A stretch of 64,000 bases of DNA from Bacteroidota bacterium (GCA_021779195.1 JAJYBB010000006.1:62001-126000), one strand, 5' to 3'; shown: positions 53,690 to 63,932, counted from the first letter of the stretch. The notes: a model not told the origin generated them from the sequence alone. Numbers and translations are program-made.

Positions 53690-56540
53690 ATTCAATCATA
53701 AACTCAGTCAGACTTTTAGTAGACGGAAGTCCAATTTTTTTTCTGATTCGATAGCGACCCACTTCAACTCCTTTCAAAGAAATATTCATTAAATGAGCAA
53801 TATCTTTACTCGTCAAATTCAGGCGTAAATAAGCACAAAATCGCAAGTCATTAGAGGTAAGTTCGGGATAGCGGGTATGCAGATTTCTGAAAAAATTTTC
53901 ATGAATCCGATCGAAATTTGTCTGAAAAATAGCCCAATCATCTTCCGACGATAGATTTTCATCAATTAGCCCTTTCAGTTTTTCATAATACTTATTTGGA
54001 TACTGACTTCCCAACGCTTTTTTCTGAATGTTAACCTCATCCTTTATATTTACTAAAATTTCATTTTTCTTGATCAATGTCATTGTCGAAATGGCAAGTT
54101 CTTTGCTTTTCATTCCTAATTCAGCCTCTAATTTTTCCTTTTCAAGCGTCATGATTTGCTTTTCTCGTTTTTCAATTTCATGTTTCCGTAATTCCTCATG
54201 TTCCCGCATAATCTTATCCTTTTTAATTAAAAAACGGCGATGAATATAAAAATAAATCATAAAAAACATCAATGCAATTAGCATTATGTAAAGAATCCGG
54301 GCAGTAATACTCCAATAAAAAGGCGGCAAAATTTCGAAATTATAGTTCTTGCTGGACAATTGAATCCCCGAATTAGTCGTTACAACAGCTCGAAGCGTAT
54401 ATTTACCATAGGGCAAATAGCTGTAAATTCTTCGAGATGAAGTTGTAGGGATTGACCATACTTTATCTAAACCATCTAATTTATAGGAAAATGCCAGCGC
54501 ATTGAGATGAGTGTATTCAGGTAAATAAAAATTAAACGCAATATTATTCCGAATAAAAGGAATTTGGGCAACTTCATTCGGTTTCAGTTTTAGAAAAACA
54601 ACATCACGACCTTCGGCATTATAGGTTTGTACAGTCTTTAATTCTAAATGAAATCGTGGTTGGTTACGATGCGTATGATTAATGTCATAAAGAGCTAATC
54701 CGTTTTCCAAAGTAAATATACAGGAAGTGTCGGAAATGGGAATAATATTCTGATAATCGTCGATGGTTTGATTCAGAAAGAGAGCATAATTTACCACATC
54801 CAATAAACGTGCTTTACCTAATTTTATTTCAAAAAGTGCAGCTTCATCATTGTTAATAAACCAATATTTATCAGATGTAAAAGGACATACACGATAAGCA
54901 TGTGCAAAATATCCCAAGGATTTATTCAACTCATCAAAACGAATAATTTTTTTTTGAATATCATCAAAAGTATAAAATCCGGTACGATCAGTGAAAACGA
55001 CCCGATTATTTATCGAAAACACATTAATGGGATATTGATGGATTCCATCTAATGAAGTGTAAGTGAAGATATGTTCAATTTTCTTTAAATCGTTCGAAAG
55101 TTGAATAGCAAATAACCCCTGATGTAAGTGACTTGCCCAAATTGTGCCTGTATAGTCTACTTCGATATATCGAATAGGATTCAGAAAATCAGAAAGACTG
55201 TGACTAAAAACCCATCTTGCTTTATTGCGCTCATATATACATAACTGTGTATAAGTACCTTGCACCAATACCTCGACTCCATGAATATAGCCTTTTTTAA
55301 TACAAATACCTCCCTTTATAGAAGAGATCGGAATTATACCATGATCAGAAACTTCGAAAGTTTGCTCATTATTACCACAAATTTGCTGATGATCAAAATT
55401 ATTTACAGTCCAAACTTGACCTTTAATGCGGGGCTCTAATTGCAATTGTTGAATAGTTCGATCGATCAGTTTTGCCTTATAAAGTCCCTGATTGGTTCCT
55501 ATAAAAAGATCTGGTGAAGCATAGCTAACCGAATAAATAGCACCAATAGAAGGTGAAAATGCATGAATGTAGCTCAGCGATGAATTGAGTTGAATCAGAG
55601 AAATACCTTTATCTAATGCCAGCCATAAGTTATTATCACGATCGCAGTACATACCCAGTACCGTATTATTTTGAAGCACGTTTGAAGTATTTAATGTCCA
55701 TAATTTTTTTCCACGCTTATTCAAAGCAATTACCCCATCCAATATGGTTCCAATCAAAATTACACCATCAGGTGATATCAATGCATGATTCACTTGGCTT
55801 CTTTTCAATTCAGCTTCGTCATTGGAATCAAATTTCATAACCTTAGAACCATCAAATAAAAATAAACCATCTGATTTTGTAACCAATAACGCATGTGCCG
55901 AATCGAAATTCAAAACGGCTACTACTTCGCTTTTTAAAATGGAATTAGGTACTTTCACAAATGTTTTCGATTTAGCATCCAGTACACTTAATCCATACTG
56001 ATCGGTATTCGAAAAAATTTTATGCCGGTATAAATTGAAAAATAAGAATGTAAAAGGGCATCTATATCCTTTTACTACACCATCTCTAAACGTAAAATAG
56101 GATGTAAATGACTGAAAAACAATGGTTCCATTGTCTTCCAAAATAGTCCAGATTTCGTCGTTTTGCATTTTGTAATTTTTCAATTTCGACGAAAGTGAAG
56201 TATATTTTAGTTGACCGTAAGCATTCATCTCAAAATAGCCAAATTCTTCGAACGAACCGGTATAAATACGCTGATCGCGTGCAACCAACAACGAACGCAC
56301 CGTTTTATTTTGAGGCATTTTATATAGTTCCCAATTGATCCCATCAAATTGCAACAGACCTTGATTATTACCGAAATACATAACTCCATCAGCACTTTGC
56401 CCAACTGCCCAATTTTGATTGGCAGCATTATAATCGGCTTTACTAAATTGATTTACGACAGGCGTAAACTCCTGACTATAAATAGGAAAAATAAGGCAAA
56501 AGCTAAAAAACAAAAAAATACTCAGGTAAAAATTCCTCAT
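53682..56540 (-). CDS. Membrane-spanning propeller sensor with LuxR-type HTH output
   Basis: The 952-residue protein has a signal peptide (1-22) and a periplasmic beta-propeller region (about 40-650) with repeats such as NQNWAVGQSADGVMYFGNNQG, DNNLWLALDKGISL and TGTIWASHLHQGLF. A Y_Y_Y-type beta-sandwich follows (about 665-740, FSYKLDGLDKVWS), then one transmembrane helix (about 745-768), a coiled coil (about 770-820) and a C-terminal LuxR-like HTH (about 885-945, LTSKDIAHLMNISLKGVEVGRYRIRKK). There is no histidine kinase or receiver domain. It probably senses a periplasmic signal and binds DNA directly. Target genes are unknown. Confidence 0.85.
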   Translation of the reverse strand: MRNFYLSIFLFFSFCLIFPIYSQEFTPVVNQFSKADYNAANQNWAVGQSADGVMYFGNNQGLLQFDGINWELYKMPQNKTVRSLLVARDQRIYTGSFEEFGYFEMNAYGQLKYTSLSSKLKNYKMQNDEIWTILEDNGTIVFQSFTSYFTFRDGVVKGYRCPFTFLFFNLYRHKIFSNTDQYGLSVLDAKSKTFVKVPNSILKSEVVAVLNFDSAHALLVTKSDGLFLFDGSKVMKFDSNDEAELKRSQVNHALISPDGVILIGTILDGVIALNKRGKKLWTLNTSNVLQNNTVLGMYCDRDNNLWLALDKGISLIQLNSSLSYIHAFSPSIGAIYSVSYASPDLFIGTNQGLYKAKLIDRTIQQLQLEPRIKGQVWTVNNFDHQQICGNNEQTFEVSDHGIIPISSIKGGICIKKGYIHGVEVLVQGTYTQLCIYERNKARWVFSHSLSDFLNPIRYIEVDYTGTIWASHLHQGLFAIQLSNDLKKIEHIFTYTSLDGIHQYPINVFSINNRVVFTDRTGFYTFDDIQKKIIRFDELNKSLGYFAHAYRVCPFTSDKYWFINNDEAALFEIKLGKARLLDVVNYALFLNQTIDDYQNIIPISDTSCIFTLENGLALYDINHTHRNQPRFHLELKTVQTYNAEGRDVVFLKLKPNEVAQIPFIRNNIAFNFYLPEYTHLNALAFSYKLDGLDKVWSIPTTSSRRIYSYLPYGKYTLRAVVTTNSGIQLSSKNYNFEILPPFYWSITARILYIMLIALMFFMIYFYIHRRFLIKKDKIMREHEELRKHEIEKREKQIMTLEKEKLEAELGMKSKELAISTMTLIKKNEILVNIKDEVNIQKKALGSQYPNKYYEKLKGLIDENLSSEDDWAIFQTNFDRIHENFFRNLHTRYPELTSNDLRFCAYLRLNLTSKDIAHLMNISLKGVEVGRYRIRKKIGLPSTKSLTEFMIEFK

Positions 56541-56839
56541 GTTCGTGATTTAATTGACGAAATAGTATTAGTGTGTTATCGACTGCAAATTACGCAAAGT
56601 TATTTGAAATAACAAAATTTGAAATCTCGATATTGGATTTGAAAAATAAAAGAATCATGGATGTTAAATAAAATTACGTCAGGACGAATAATATAACATT
56701 GGTTTAATACGCTTCATATATTAAAATGTTGATACACCAAAAAAAATAGTCGCGAATTAACGATTCAAAATTGCCTGAAATTAGAAGTTTATAAAAAAGT
56801 TCATTTTAATTAAATTAAAATGAAATCAAAACTTAGCAT
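56541..56839. other. Upstream region of the propeller regulator
   Basis: No gene is seen. A minus-strand -7 element TAACTTTG (56595-56602) is the likely promoter of the regulator; the rest is AT-rich. Confidence 0.5.
56595..56602 (-). promoter_or_regulatory. -7 element TAACTTTG for the propeller regulator
   Basis: Perfect TAnnTTTG on the minus strand, 55 nt before the start codon; no clear -33 element. Confidence 0.5.
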
Positions 56840-56874
56840 AAAAAAGCCCTGATGAGTTTCATCAAGGCTTTTTT
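56840..56874 (-). terminator. Intrinsic terminator of secDF
   Basis: AAAAAAGCCCTGATGA (56840-56855) pairs with TCATCAAGGCTTTTTT (56859-56874) with one mismatch and a 3-nt loop. On the minus strand it ends in a T run 30 nt after the secDF stop. Confidence 0.9.
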
Positions 56875-56902
56875 ATACTAAAAATAAATTTCAATAAATG
56901 AA

Positions 56903-59900
56903 TTATTTTTTTATATCTACATTAAGCTTATTTTCAACCTTTTTACTTCTGGAAATTCTGATCAGCTTTTCCATTTCAACGGTAATAGGAGAAGCGATAA
57001 AAACGGAAGAATAAGTTCCGATAAAGATACCGAACAACATGGCAAAAATAAATCCACGAATAGTTTCACCACCGAAAATAAACATTGAAAGTAAAGTCAG
57101 GATTACGGTTGCCGTAGTACTGAATGTTCGTCCTAACATTTCATTAACCGATAAATTAATAATTGAAATCCGATCTCGTTTCGGGAACAATCCAACATTC
57201 TCACGAATACGGTCATAGTTAATTACAGTATCGTGAACTGAATACCCGATTACCGTCAGGATCGCCGCTATAAATGATTGGTCGATTTCCATCGAGAATG
57301 GTAAGAGTCCATAAAACAAGGAAAACAATCCAAGTGTGATTATCGCATCGTGCGCCAATGAAACAATCGCTCCCAATGCATAACCCCATTCTCTGAATCG
57401 AATAAAAATATACAATCCGATACCGAAGATAGCCAAAATAACAGACCAAACTGCTGAGCGTTTAATATCATCAGCCACTGTGGGACCAACCTTTTGCGAG
57501 CTTTTAATATTGTCCTTTAGAAATTCAGCCTTAGTAACTGATTTTTTAAGCAATGGTTTTAAGTTATCATACAGTTTGCTTTCAATTTCATTATCGATGG
57601 TAGGCGAATTGTCGGCAATTTTATACTTCGTTGCAATACGAACTTGATTATCAGAACCAATCGTAATAACCTGAGGCATATCACCATCAAAAGCATTTTG
57701 AAGCATGGTGCGAATTTTATCTGTGCTAACAGCATTATCAAAACTAACAACATAGTTTCTACCTCCCGAAAAGTCAATCCCCAAACTAAATCCACGGGTT
57801 GCAAATGAAATTACACTGATCAGAATAAGGGCTCCTGATAAACCGTACATCCATTTACGAATGCCCATGAAGTCGACCTTGGTATCTTTAAACCAATTTT
57901 TGGTAACTCCTGTAATGAACGAAATTTCTTTCGCACTTTTATGATTTGCATACACATACAACATATAACGGGTAAGGAAAACAGAAGTGAAGAATGATGT
58001 CATTACACCAATAATTTCGGTAACTGCAAAACCTTTTATTGGTCCAGTTCCAAACGAAGCCAGAATAACCCCTGTAATAATCGTAGTAACGTTCGAGTCG
58101 ATAATTGCTGAAAGTGCATGTCCGATACCATCATCAATAGCATTTCTCATCGTTTTACCTTTGTTCATTTCTTCTCGAATACGCTCATACATAAGCACAT
58201 TTGCATCAACAGCCATACCAAGAGTAAGCACAATACCTGCTATCCCCGGCAAAGTAAGAACGGCCGTGAAAGAAGCCAAAACACCAAATAAGAAAAATAC
58301 GTTGGTTAACAATGCAATATCCGCTATAAGACCCGGAACAATTCCATAATATAAAATCATGTAAAGTAACACCAAAATAAAAGCAATTATAAACGAAAGT
58401 AATCCATTGTTAATAGCTTCCTGTCCTAATGAAGGACCTACGATGTTTTCCTGAACAATATGAGCAGGAGCAGGCATTTTACCGGATTTCAAGGTGTTGG
58501 CTAAATCTTTAGCTTCTTCCACTGTAAAGTTGCCTGTAATTTGAGAACTTCCTCCGGTAATTTCGGTATTTACGGTTGGGAAAGAATAAATGTATCCATC
58601 CAACGCAATGGCAATACTTTTACCAATATTATCTTTGGTCATGCGTGCCCAGGTTTTAGAACCTTCAGCATTCATAGTCATACTCACATTAGCATAAGCC
58701 GATCCCTGATTAAAATCAGCACGGGCATCTGTAATCACATCACCTCCAAGAGGAGCACGTCCATCACGATTTGTAATTTTAATAGCAATTAACTGAAAAA
58801 CCTCACCTTTGGGATCGATTGATTTAACGCTCCAACGTAAGCCTAAATCGCGAGGTAAAACTTCACGCACTTGTTTTGTATTAAAATAAGCGTCAACCTG
58901 TGCGGTATCCTTGCTTTGAACATATCCAATAACAGGGCCGCGACCTACCTGGCCACCATTGGCATTCAATTGTAGAATAGCGAATAAAGGATTTTCCCTT
59001 TTGGATTTCTCCATCATCTTCACTGAATCTGGAGCAGAAGTTGCTTTTTTCTCAAGAAGAGATTTCAAACTATCCTCAGCAGAAACCTTTTTGTAAGTTT
59101 TTTCAGTGGATGTTGCAATAATCGATTTTGCAGCTGTCGAATCTTTTGCAATAGGTGAGATTTCACCAGTTGATTGCATGGTAGCCAGCACTTTATTCGC
59201 ATCCACAATATTGTTGTAAATTTCACTAAAATCGTAAGTTTCCCAAAATTCAAGATTTGCAGAACCCTGAAGCAATTTACGTACACGGGCAGGTTCTTTA
59301 ATACCGGGAAGTTCTACTAAAATTCGTCCATTCCCTAATTTTTGAATATTCGGTTGAACTACACCAAAACGGTCAATACGTTGACGCAATACATTAAATG
59401 AATTGCTAATAGCTCCATCCACTTCGGTTTTCAAAACTTTTACCACATCCGCATTCGAAGTTGATAATGAAATTCTATCTTTCAATTCGAAGGTACTGAA
59501 AATAGTTGCCAACTTGGCATTTGGATCTAATTTATTGTAAGATTCAACAAATAAATCAATGTAATCTCGCTGACTGTTGGTATTTTGCAGAATAGTGGCG
59601 TTTGCCAATGCCTGATTAAAAGTAGGGCTTTGGTTAAAATCGGATAATGAACGAAGAATGTCAGGAATTGACACTTCAAGCGTAACATTCATACCTCCCT
59701 TGAGGTCAAGACCGAGGTTAATTTCCTTTTCGCGACATTCTTTTAATGTGTAACCAAGCCACACTTTTTTATTCGAAAGAGAATCTAAGTAATTAAATTC
59801 CTTCATTTTATCACCTTGGGCATACTTTTCTGCCTGTTTATTGTAGGTGCTCGTAACCACGGTGAATGAAAGATAAAATATACACACTAATGTGAGTGCA

Positions 59901-59935
59901 ACTGCAAAAATCCTGACAATTCCTTTGTTTTGCAT
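56903..59935 (-). CDS. secDF: Protein translocase SecDF fusion
   Basis: A single 1010-residue chain combines SecD and SecF, the proton-driven subunits that help pull exported proteins through SecYEG. The SecD signature LGLDLKGGMNVTLEV is near residue 65. Large periplasmic domains and six helices follow, then the SecF half beginning near SLGIDFSGGRNYVVSF with six more helices. I set the start at the ATG at 59935 (MQNKGIVRIFAVALTLV) because it opens the first transmembrane helix. The upstream 31 residues include the promoter. Confidence 0.95.
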   Translation of the reverse strand: MQNKGIVRIFAVALTLVCIFYLSFTVVTSTYNKQAEKYAQGDKMKEFNYLDSLSNKKVWLGYTLKECREKEINLGLDLKGGMNVTLEVSIPDILRSLSDFNQSPTFNQALANATILQNTNSQRDYIDLFVESYNKLDPNAKLATIFSTFELKDRISLSTSNADVVKVLKTEVDGAISNSFNVLRQRIDRFGVVQPNIQKLGNGRILVELPGIKEPARVRKLLQGSANLEFWETYDFSEIYNNIVDANKVLATMQSTGEISPIAKDSTAAKSIIATSTEKTYKKVSAEDSLKSLLEKKATSAPDSVKMMEKSKRENPLFAILQLNANGGQVGRGPVIGYVQSKDTAQVDAYFNTKQVREVLPRDLGLRWSVKSIDPKGEVFQLIAIKITNRDGRAPLGGDVITDARADFNQGSAYANVSMTMNAEGSKTWARMTKDNIGKSIAIALDGYIYSFPTVNTEITGGSSQITGNFTVEEAKDLANTLKSGKMPAPAHIVQENIVGPSLGQEAINNGLLSFIIAFILVLLYMILYYGIVPGLIADIALLTNVFFLFGVLASFTAVLTLPGIAGIVLTLGMAVDANVLMYERIREEMNKGKTMRNAIDDGIGHALSAIIDSNVTTIITGVILASFGTGPIKGFAVTEIIGVMTSFFTSVFLTRYMLYVYANHKSAKEISFITGVTKNWFKDTKVDFMGIRKWMYGLSGALILISVISFATRGFSLGIDFSGGRNYVVSFDNAVSTDKIRTMLQNAFDGDMPQVITIGSDNQVRIATKYKIADNSPTIDNEIESKLYDNLKPLLKKSVTKAEFLKDNIKSSQKVGPTVADDIKRSAVWSVILAIFGIGLYIFIRFREWGYALGAIVSLAHDAIITLGLFSLFYGLLPFSMEIDQSFIAAILTVIGYSVHDTVINYDRIRENVGLFPKRDRISIINLSVNEMLGRTFSTTATVILTLLSMFIFGGETIRGFIFAMLFGIFIGTYSSVFIASPITVEMEKLIRISRSKKVENKLNVDIKK

Positions 59936-59989
59936 GGAGAAATTTATTTTAAATAAGACATGAATTAATTCGAATTTTTTAAAGAGCTG

Positions 59990-59997
59990 CAAATATA
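59990..59997 (-). promoter_or_regulatory. secDF promoter -7 element TATATTTG
   Basis: Perfect TAnnTTTG on the minus strand, 55 nt before the secDF ATG; it supports the shorter start. Confidence 0.55.
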
Positions 59998-60365
59998 CAA
60001 TTTTTTTTAATACTGACATAAAAATCACTTGGATGAATTTACAAATGAATTAAAAAAGTATTAGCACCATACATTTCCCGCAAACTTCAACAACTTAGGC
60101 AAATACCATTAAATTTTTCATGGTTTATCGATTAATTCTTAAAATTTATCCAACTTCTGACGGTTTTTATATATTCAACAATAGGCATTGAAATCAAATT
60201 TCTATGTATTTTTGCACACTTGTATTTCTCAATTGAAAATTTCGAATGAGTTTCAAGTAATTCTGTAAAAAATGTTCGATTTAAAATTTATTCAAGATAA
60301 TAGATATGCTTCGCAACAAAATTAAAAAAACAACGTTAAATTTGAATCCGAAAATCAAATCACAG
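59998..60365. other. Intergenic region between divergent secDF and dacB
   Basis: AT-rich region with a promoter element for dacB at 60207-60214 and one for secDF at its left edge. Nothing else is supported. Confidence 0.5.
60207..60214 (+). promoter_or_regulatory. dacB promoter -7 element TATTTTTG
   Basis: Perfect TAnnTTTG, about 150 nt before the preferred dacB start. Confidence 0.5.
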
Positions 60366-61814
60366 ATGAAAAATTCGATCGGTTTATTACTGTTGATTCA
60401 ATTTATTTTTACACCCTCAAAGGCTGAAACACCTATTGAACGATTCACGACAAGTCCGTTGTTGAAAAACGCAAATGTCAGTGTAATGATTAAAAATTTA
60501 GAAACCGGCAAAATAACAAGTGCATATAGACCTGAAAATGTAGCAATTCCAGCATCAACCTTAAAATTAGTAACTACAGCAAGTGCATTGGAAATGTTGG
60601 GAGCCGATTTCAGATTTCAGACGAAACTCGAAATTGATGGAGAATTAAGTCCCAAAGGAATTCTGAACGGCAATTTATTTATTCTTGGCGGAGGTGATCC
60701 CACCTTGGGCTCAAAATATATCGGCGATCCGGATTTCCTTACTAAATGGGTCAATGCCGTTAAAAATGCCGGAATCAACAAAATTAATGGTCGGATTATT
60801 GCCGATGAAAGTTTGTACGAAGACGAAGGCGTAAATCCTCACTGGACATGGGAAGATTTAGGAAATTATTATGCAGCAGGGGCTTATGGCATTTCATACT
60901 TAGATAATACTTTTGCATTGATTTTAAATTCAGGTGCGGTTGGCACAACACCTAAGATAATACGAACCGAACCCGAAATGTCATTTTTAAACATTGATAA
61001 TCATTTGATAAGCAGCACTATTGATTTCGATAGTGCATATTTTCACGGAGCACCACATTCAAATTTACGTGTTTTGCGGGGTGAAATTCCGGCAAACCGA
61101 CGGGAATTTAGCGTAAAAGGCGATATTCCGAACCCTGGACTTTTACTTGTCGAACATTTTCAAAACGAATTAATTAAAAATGGAATCACAATCTGTCAAC
61201 CTCCTGCAAATATAATTCAGAATACAACTGTTCGCAAACTTATATTTTCACAAGATTCGCCGCCACTCAAAGATATAATTACACAAACTAATATTCATAG
61301 TATCAATCTATTTGCGGAATCAATCTTTCGCTATCTCGCACTCAAACATGCATCGGTAGCCAGTACTCGAAATGCGATAACAGAAATGCGTAATTTTTTG
61401 ATTTCAAAGGGTTTTCCGGTTGATGAACTTTTCTTGAACGATGGTTGCGGTCTTTCAGCAACCGATGCCGTTTCTGCCAATTTCTTAGTCAAAATACTTG
61501 AATATATGAAAACCAAAAGTCAGAATCGGATTGAATTTTACAATTCCTTGCCTATTGCAGGCGAAAACGGAACTTTAAAAAAATTTTTAGCCGGAACTCA
61601 TTTACAAGGGAAAGTTCATGCCAAAAGCGGAACCATTTCGGGTGTTAAAACATACGCTGGTTATGTAGAATCAAATTCCAAAACGTATGCCTTTGCTATT
61701 CTGGTAAATCACGCTTATGGAAGCTCAAAAAGGGTTACGACCGCGATCGAAGATTTATTATTAAAAACCTTTCCATTGAATTCCAAAAACAAAATAAAAC
61801 AGACGCGTCATTAA
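60366..61814 (+). CDS. dacB: D-alanyl-D-alanine carboxypeptidase/endopeptidase (PBP4 family)
   Basis: This periplasmic S13 peptidase trims or cleaves peptidoglycan peptides. From the ATG at 60366 the protein has a signal peptide (1-20, TPSKA) and 482 residues. The active-site serine-lysine pair is Ser64-x-x-Lys67 in PASTLKL, the SxN motif is in HSINLFAE, and the KTG-type box reads HAKSGTISG (KSG). The frame also opens at 60306, giving a basic 20-residue extension that would bury the signal peptide. Confidence 0.94.
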   Translation: MKNSIGLLLLIQFIFTPSKAETPIERFTTSPLLKNANVSVMIKNLETGKITSAYRPENVAIPASTLKLVTTASALEMLGADFRFQTKLEIDGELSPKGILNGNLFILGGGDPTLGSKYIGDPDFLTKWVNAVKNAGINKINGRIIADESLYEDEGVNPHWTWEDLGNYYAAGAYGISYLDNTFALILNSGAVGTTPKIIRTEPEMSFLNIDNHLISSTIDFDSAYFHGAPHSNLRVLRGEIPANRREFSVKGDIPNPGLLLVEHFQNELIKNGITICQPPANIIQNTTVRKLIFSQDSPPLKDIITQTNIHSINLFAESIFRYLALKHASVASTRNAITEMRNFLISKGFPVDELFLNDGCGLSATDAVSANFLVKILEYMKTKSQNRIEFYNSLPIAGENGTLKKFLAGTHLQGKVHAKSGTISGVKTYAGYVESNSKTYAFAILVNHAYGSSKRVTTAIEDLLLKTFPLNSKNKIKQTRH

Positions 61815-61858
61815 ATTCATACAATATTGATGGCTTAGTGCACAAAAAAATTCATATC

Positions 61859-62581
61859 ATGCTCAAAAACATGTATTTTGTTGAAGAAACAGCCTCAACC
61901 AATGAGGTGCTACAGGAAATGCTCCGTACCAAAACACTTCCGGAAGGGTTTGTTGTTTACACGCATTACCAAACAGCAGGAAAAGGACAAATAGGAAATC
62001 ATTGGGAGTCTGAAAAAGGTAAGAATTTATTATTCAGCATGGTGCTGTACCCTATTGAATTACCCATCGATCAACAATTTTTGATTTCGCAATTGGTTGG
62101 AGTTGCTATCAAAAAAAGCATAGATCTGTTTGTGGAAAATGTCAGTATTAAATGGCCAAACGATATTTATATCGGTGAAAAAAAATTAGGCGGTATTTTA
62201 ATAGAAAATTCGTGGAAAGGAATGACAATCAGGCAGTCAGTAATAGGTGTAGGATTGAATATCAATCAGAATAAGTTTGTTTCCGACGCACCTAATCCTG
62301 TTTCAATCAGTCAACTCACAGGTAAAATGTATGATCTGGATATTTTGTTATCAAATATAATCGGCAATATATTGGAACTTTTTCGCCAATCGGACAAAAA
62401 ACTAATCCGAAATTTATATCATCAATCGTTGTACCGAAAAAAAGGATTTTTCAATTTCAAAGATAATCATGAATCGTTTAATGCTCAGATTATTACCGTG
62501 CATCCCGATGGACAGTTAGAATTGGAAACCGAAACTGGAATCCGGAAATTATTCTATTTTAAAGAAGTCCAATTTGTTTAA
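61859..62581 (+). CDS. birA: Biotin-[acetyl-CoA-carboxylase] ligase (monofunctional)
   Basis: BirA activates biotin with ATP and attaches it to biotin carboxyl carrier protein. The biotinoyl-AMP loop reads AGKGQIGNHWES, with KWPNDIYIGEKKLGGILIE as the biotin-binding core and a small C-terminal SH3-like domain. There is no N-terminal HTH, so it is not a repressor. The start is either ATG 61859 (MLKNMYFVEETASTNEV) or GTG 61838; the ATG fits the family better. It lies 44 nt after dacB. Confidence 0.94.
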   Translation: MLKNMYFVEETASTNEVLQEMLRTKTLPEGFVVYTHYQTAGKGQIGNHWESEKGKNLLFSMVLYPIELPIDQQFLISQLVGVAIKKSIDLFVENVSIKWPNDIYIGEKKLGGILIENSWKGMTIRQSVIGVGLNINQNKFVSDAPNPVSISQLTGKMYDLDILLSNIIGNILELFRQSDKKLIRNLYHQSLYRKKGFFNFKDNHESFNAQIITVHPDGQLELETETGIRKLFYFKEVQFV

Positions 62582-62680
62582 AAAAGGTCTGTGCACTCAG
62601 ATGAATCTATCATTCAGGAATCTGATTTCAGGGTTGAAGATAATATATTATTATTTTCAAAACCAATGAAATACAGTTTT

Positions 62681-63100
62681 TTATAATGGTTTGTAAAACT
62701 CTCGGTAGGTCAAATCATTTGAAAAAAAATCCAACCGTTCGAGCATTTCGGCTGAAGTTTTATATCCATAAGCCAAAAAAGCAGTAATTCCAGTTTGACG
62801 ACACAATTTTTCAAACTCAAAATAAAGTTTAATGCCGATAATGCGGTTTTGAAGCTCCTTTCGTACAGCGCAAAACCAAATCATGACTGCACCGCTCACC
62901 ATTTTTTCACCGCTAATAAATCCCTTTATTTGATTATCAGTTTCGTAAACTAACGTTATACATCGCTCATTAACAACCAATTGCTCAATCCATAAACGTT
63001 CATACGGCAGCCCATCGTCGTATTTAAAAGGTTCCATATCCAATATTTGGTGAATAGAGTCAATATCATCAGGTATAGCTTTACGTATCGATTTTATCAT
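62681..63100 (-). CDS. GNAT-family N-acetyltransferase
   Basis: The protein is 139 residues from the ATG at 63100 (MIKSIRKAIPDDIDSIHQIL), which leaves a 7-nt gap after the acyltransferase gene; the longer frame to 63181 would overlap it. The GNAT core is recognisable: FISGEKMVSGAVMIWFCAVRKELQNRIIGIKLYFEFEK includes the acetyl-CoA loop, although the usual RGxGxG/A motif is degenerate (NRIIGI). The substrate is unknown. It is probably translated together with the PlsC-like acyltransferase. Confidence 0.78.
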   Translation of the reverse strand: MIKSIRKAIPDDIDSIHQILDMEPFKYDDGLPYERLWIEQLVVNERCITLVYETDNQIKGFISGEKMVSGAVMIWFCAVRKELQNRIIGIKLYFEFEKLCRQTGITAFLAYGYKTSAEMLERLDFFSNDLTYREFYKPL

Positions 63101-63107
63101 AAGCGAT

Positions 63108-63932
63108 TTAGTTTTTTGCCAATTCGTAAACCATTCTTTTAACCCATTGAGCCCATTCTTCGTGAGTTTTCGACTTATCAAAAGTTTGCCATGGAATTGG
63201 TTCCCCTACACAAATCCTGAATTTTTTTCCAGTTTGTTTAAAAAGTTCATCCACTAAATACAACATTTCGATGTTAAGCTTGATTTTAAAGAACAGTCGC
63301 CATTTTGAAAGGTTATAAAAAAAATTTGAATTTCGTCCTTCAAAATAAATCGGCACCACATCACGTTGAAATTCAATCGCTTTAGAAATAAAGTTTTTTT
63401 TCCATCCCATATCCAAAATTTTCCCATGAACTTTACGCGAACACATACCAGCCGGATAAGTCAATAGCTGAAAGTCCGATTCATAAAAAGTTCGCATCAT
63501 ATCGGCATATTCCTTATTCTGAGAGCCAATTTTATTTACAGGGATAAACATATCTCGCAAAGGAGGAAGCCCCATCAAAATATCATTCACAATAAGCCTT
63601 ACTTTATTATCGTAAGCTTTTCCCAGAAAATAGCCCGTTGCCACACCATCGAATCCACCCAGAGGATGATTTCCAGCAAAAATATACCGACCACTTTTTG
63701 GTGGCAAATTATCAAGACCGACAATATCAAGTGAAATCTTAAAATACTCCAGTGAAGATTCTATAAAATCCAAGTTTTTTCGGATACCGGTATGTACCAG
63801 CAATGAATTAATGTCATTTTCGTGCGCTATTTTTTTTAAATAATTCACAATAAAACGAGGTAATTTCACATTAGGTGCTTTATTTCTAAGCACTTGTTCT
63901 ACATCTATTTTAAAAAGGGGATCATTGCTCAT
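63108..63932 (-). CDS. PlsC-like lysophospholipid/amino-lipid acyltransferase
   Basis: The 274-residue protein has the acyltransferase active-site block FAGNHPLGGFDG (86-96). His89 and Asp95 are separated by five residues rather than the four of classic HX4D. Other blocks are FIPVNKIGS, LLTYPAGMCSRK and VPIYFEGRNSNFFY. It is closer to the acyltransferase group linked to ornithine or glycine lipid synthesis than to standard PlsC. The assignment to a specific lipid is inference. A GNAT gene follows 7 nt downstream. Confidence 0.8.
   Translation of the reverse strand: MSNDPLFKIDVEQVLRNKAPNVKLPRFIVNYLKKIAHENDINSLLVHTGIRKNLDFIESSLEYFKISLDIVGLDNLPPKSGRYIFAGNHPLGGFDGVATGYFLGKAYDNKVRLIVNDILMGLPPLRDMFIPVNKIGSQNKEYADMMRTFYESDFQLLTYPAGMCSRKVHGKILDMGWKKNFISKAIEFQRDVVPIYFEGRNSNFFYNLSKWRLFFKIKLNIEMLYLVDELFKQTGKKFRICVGEPIPWQTFDKSKTHEEWAQWVKRMVYELAKN

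Noticed and set aside
62597-62625. Hairpin between birA and the GNAT gene as a terminator.
   Set aside because: Stem is short and interrupted, with no T run; too weak to list.
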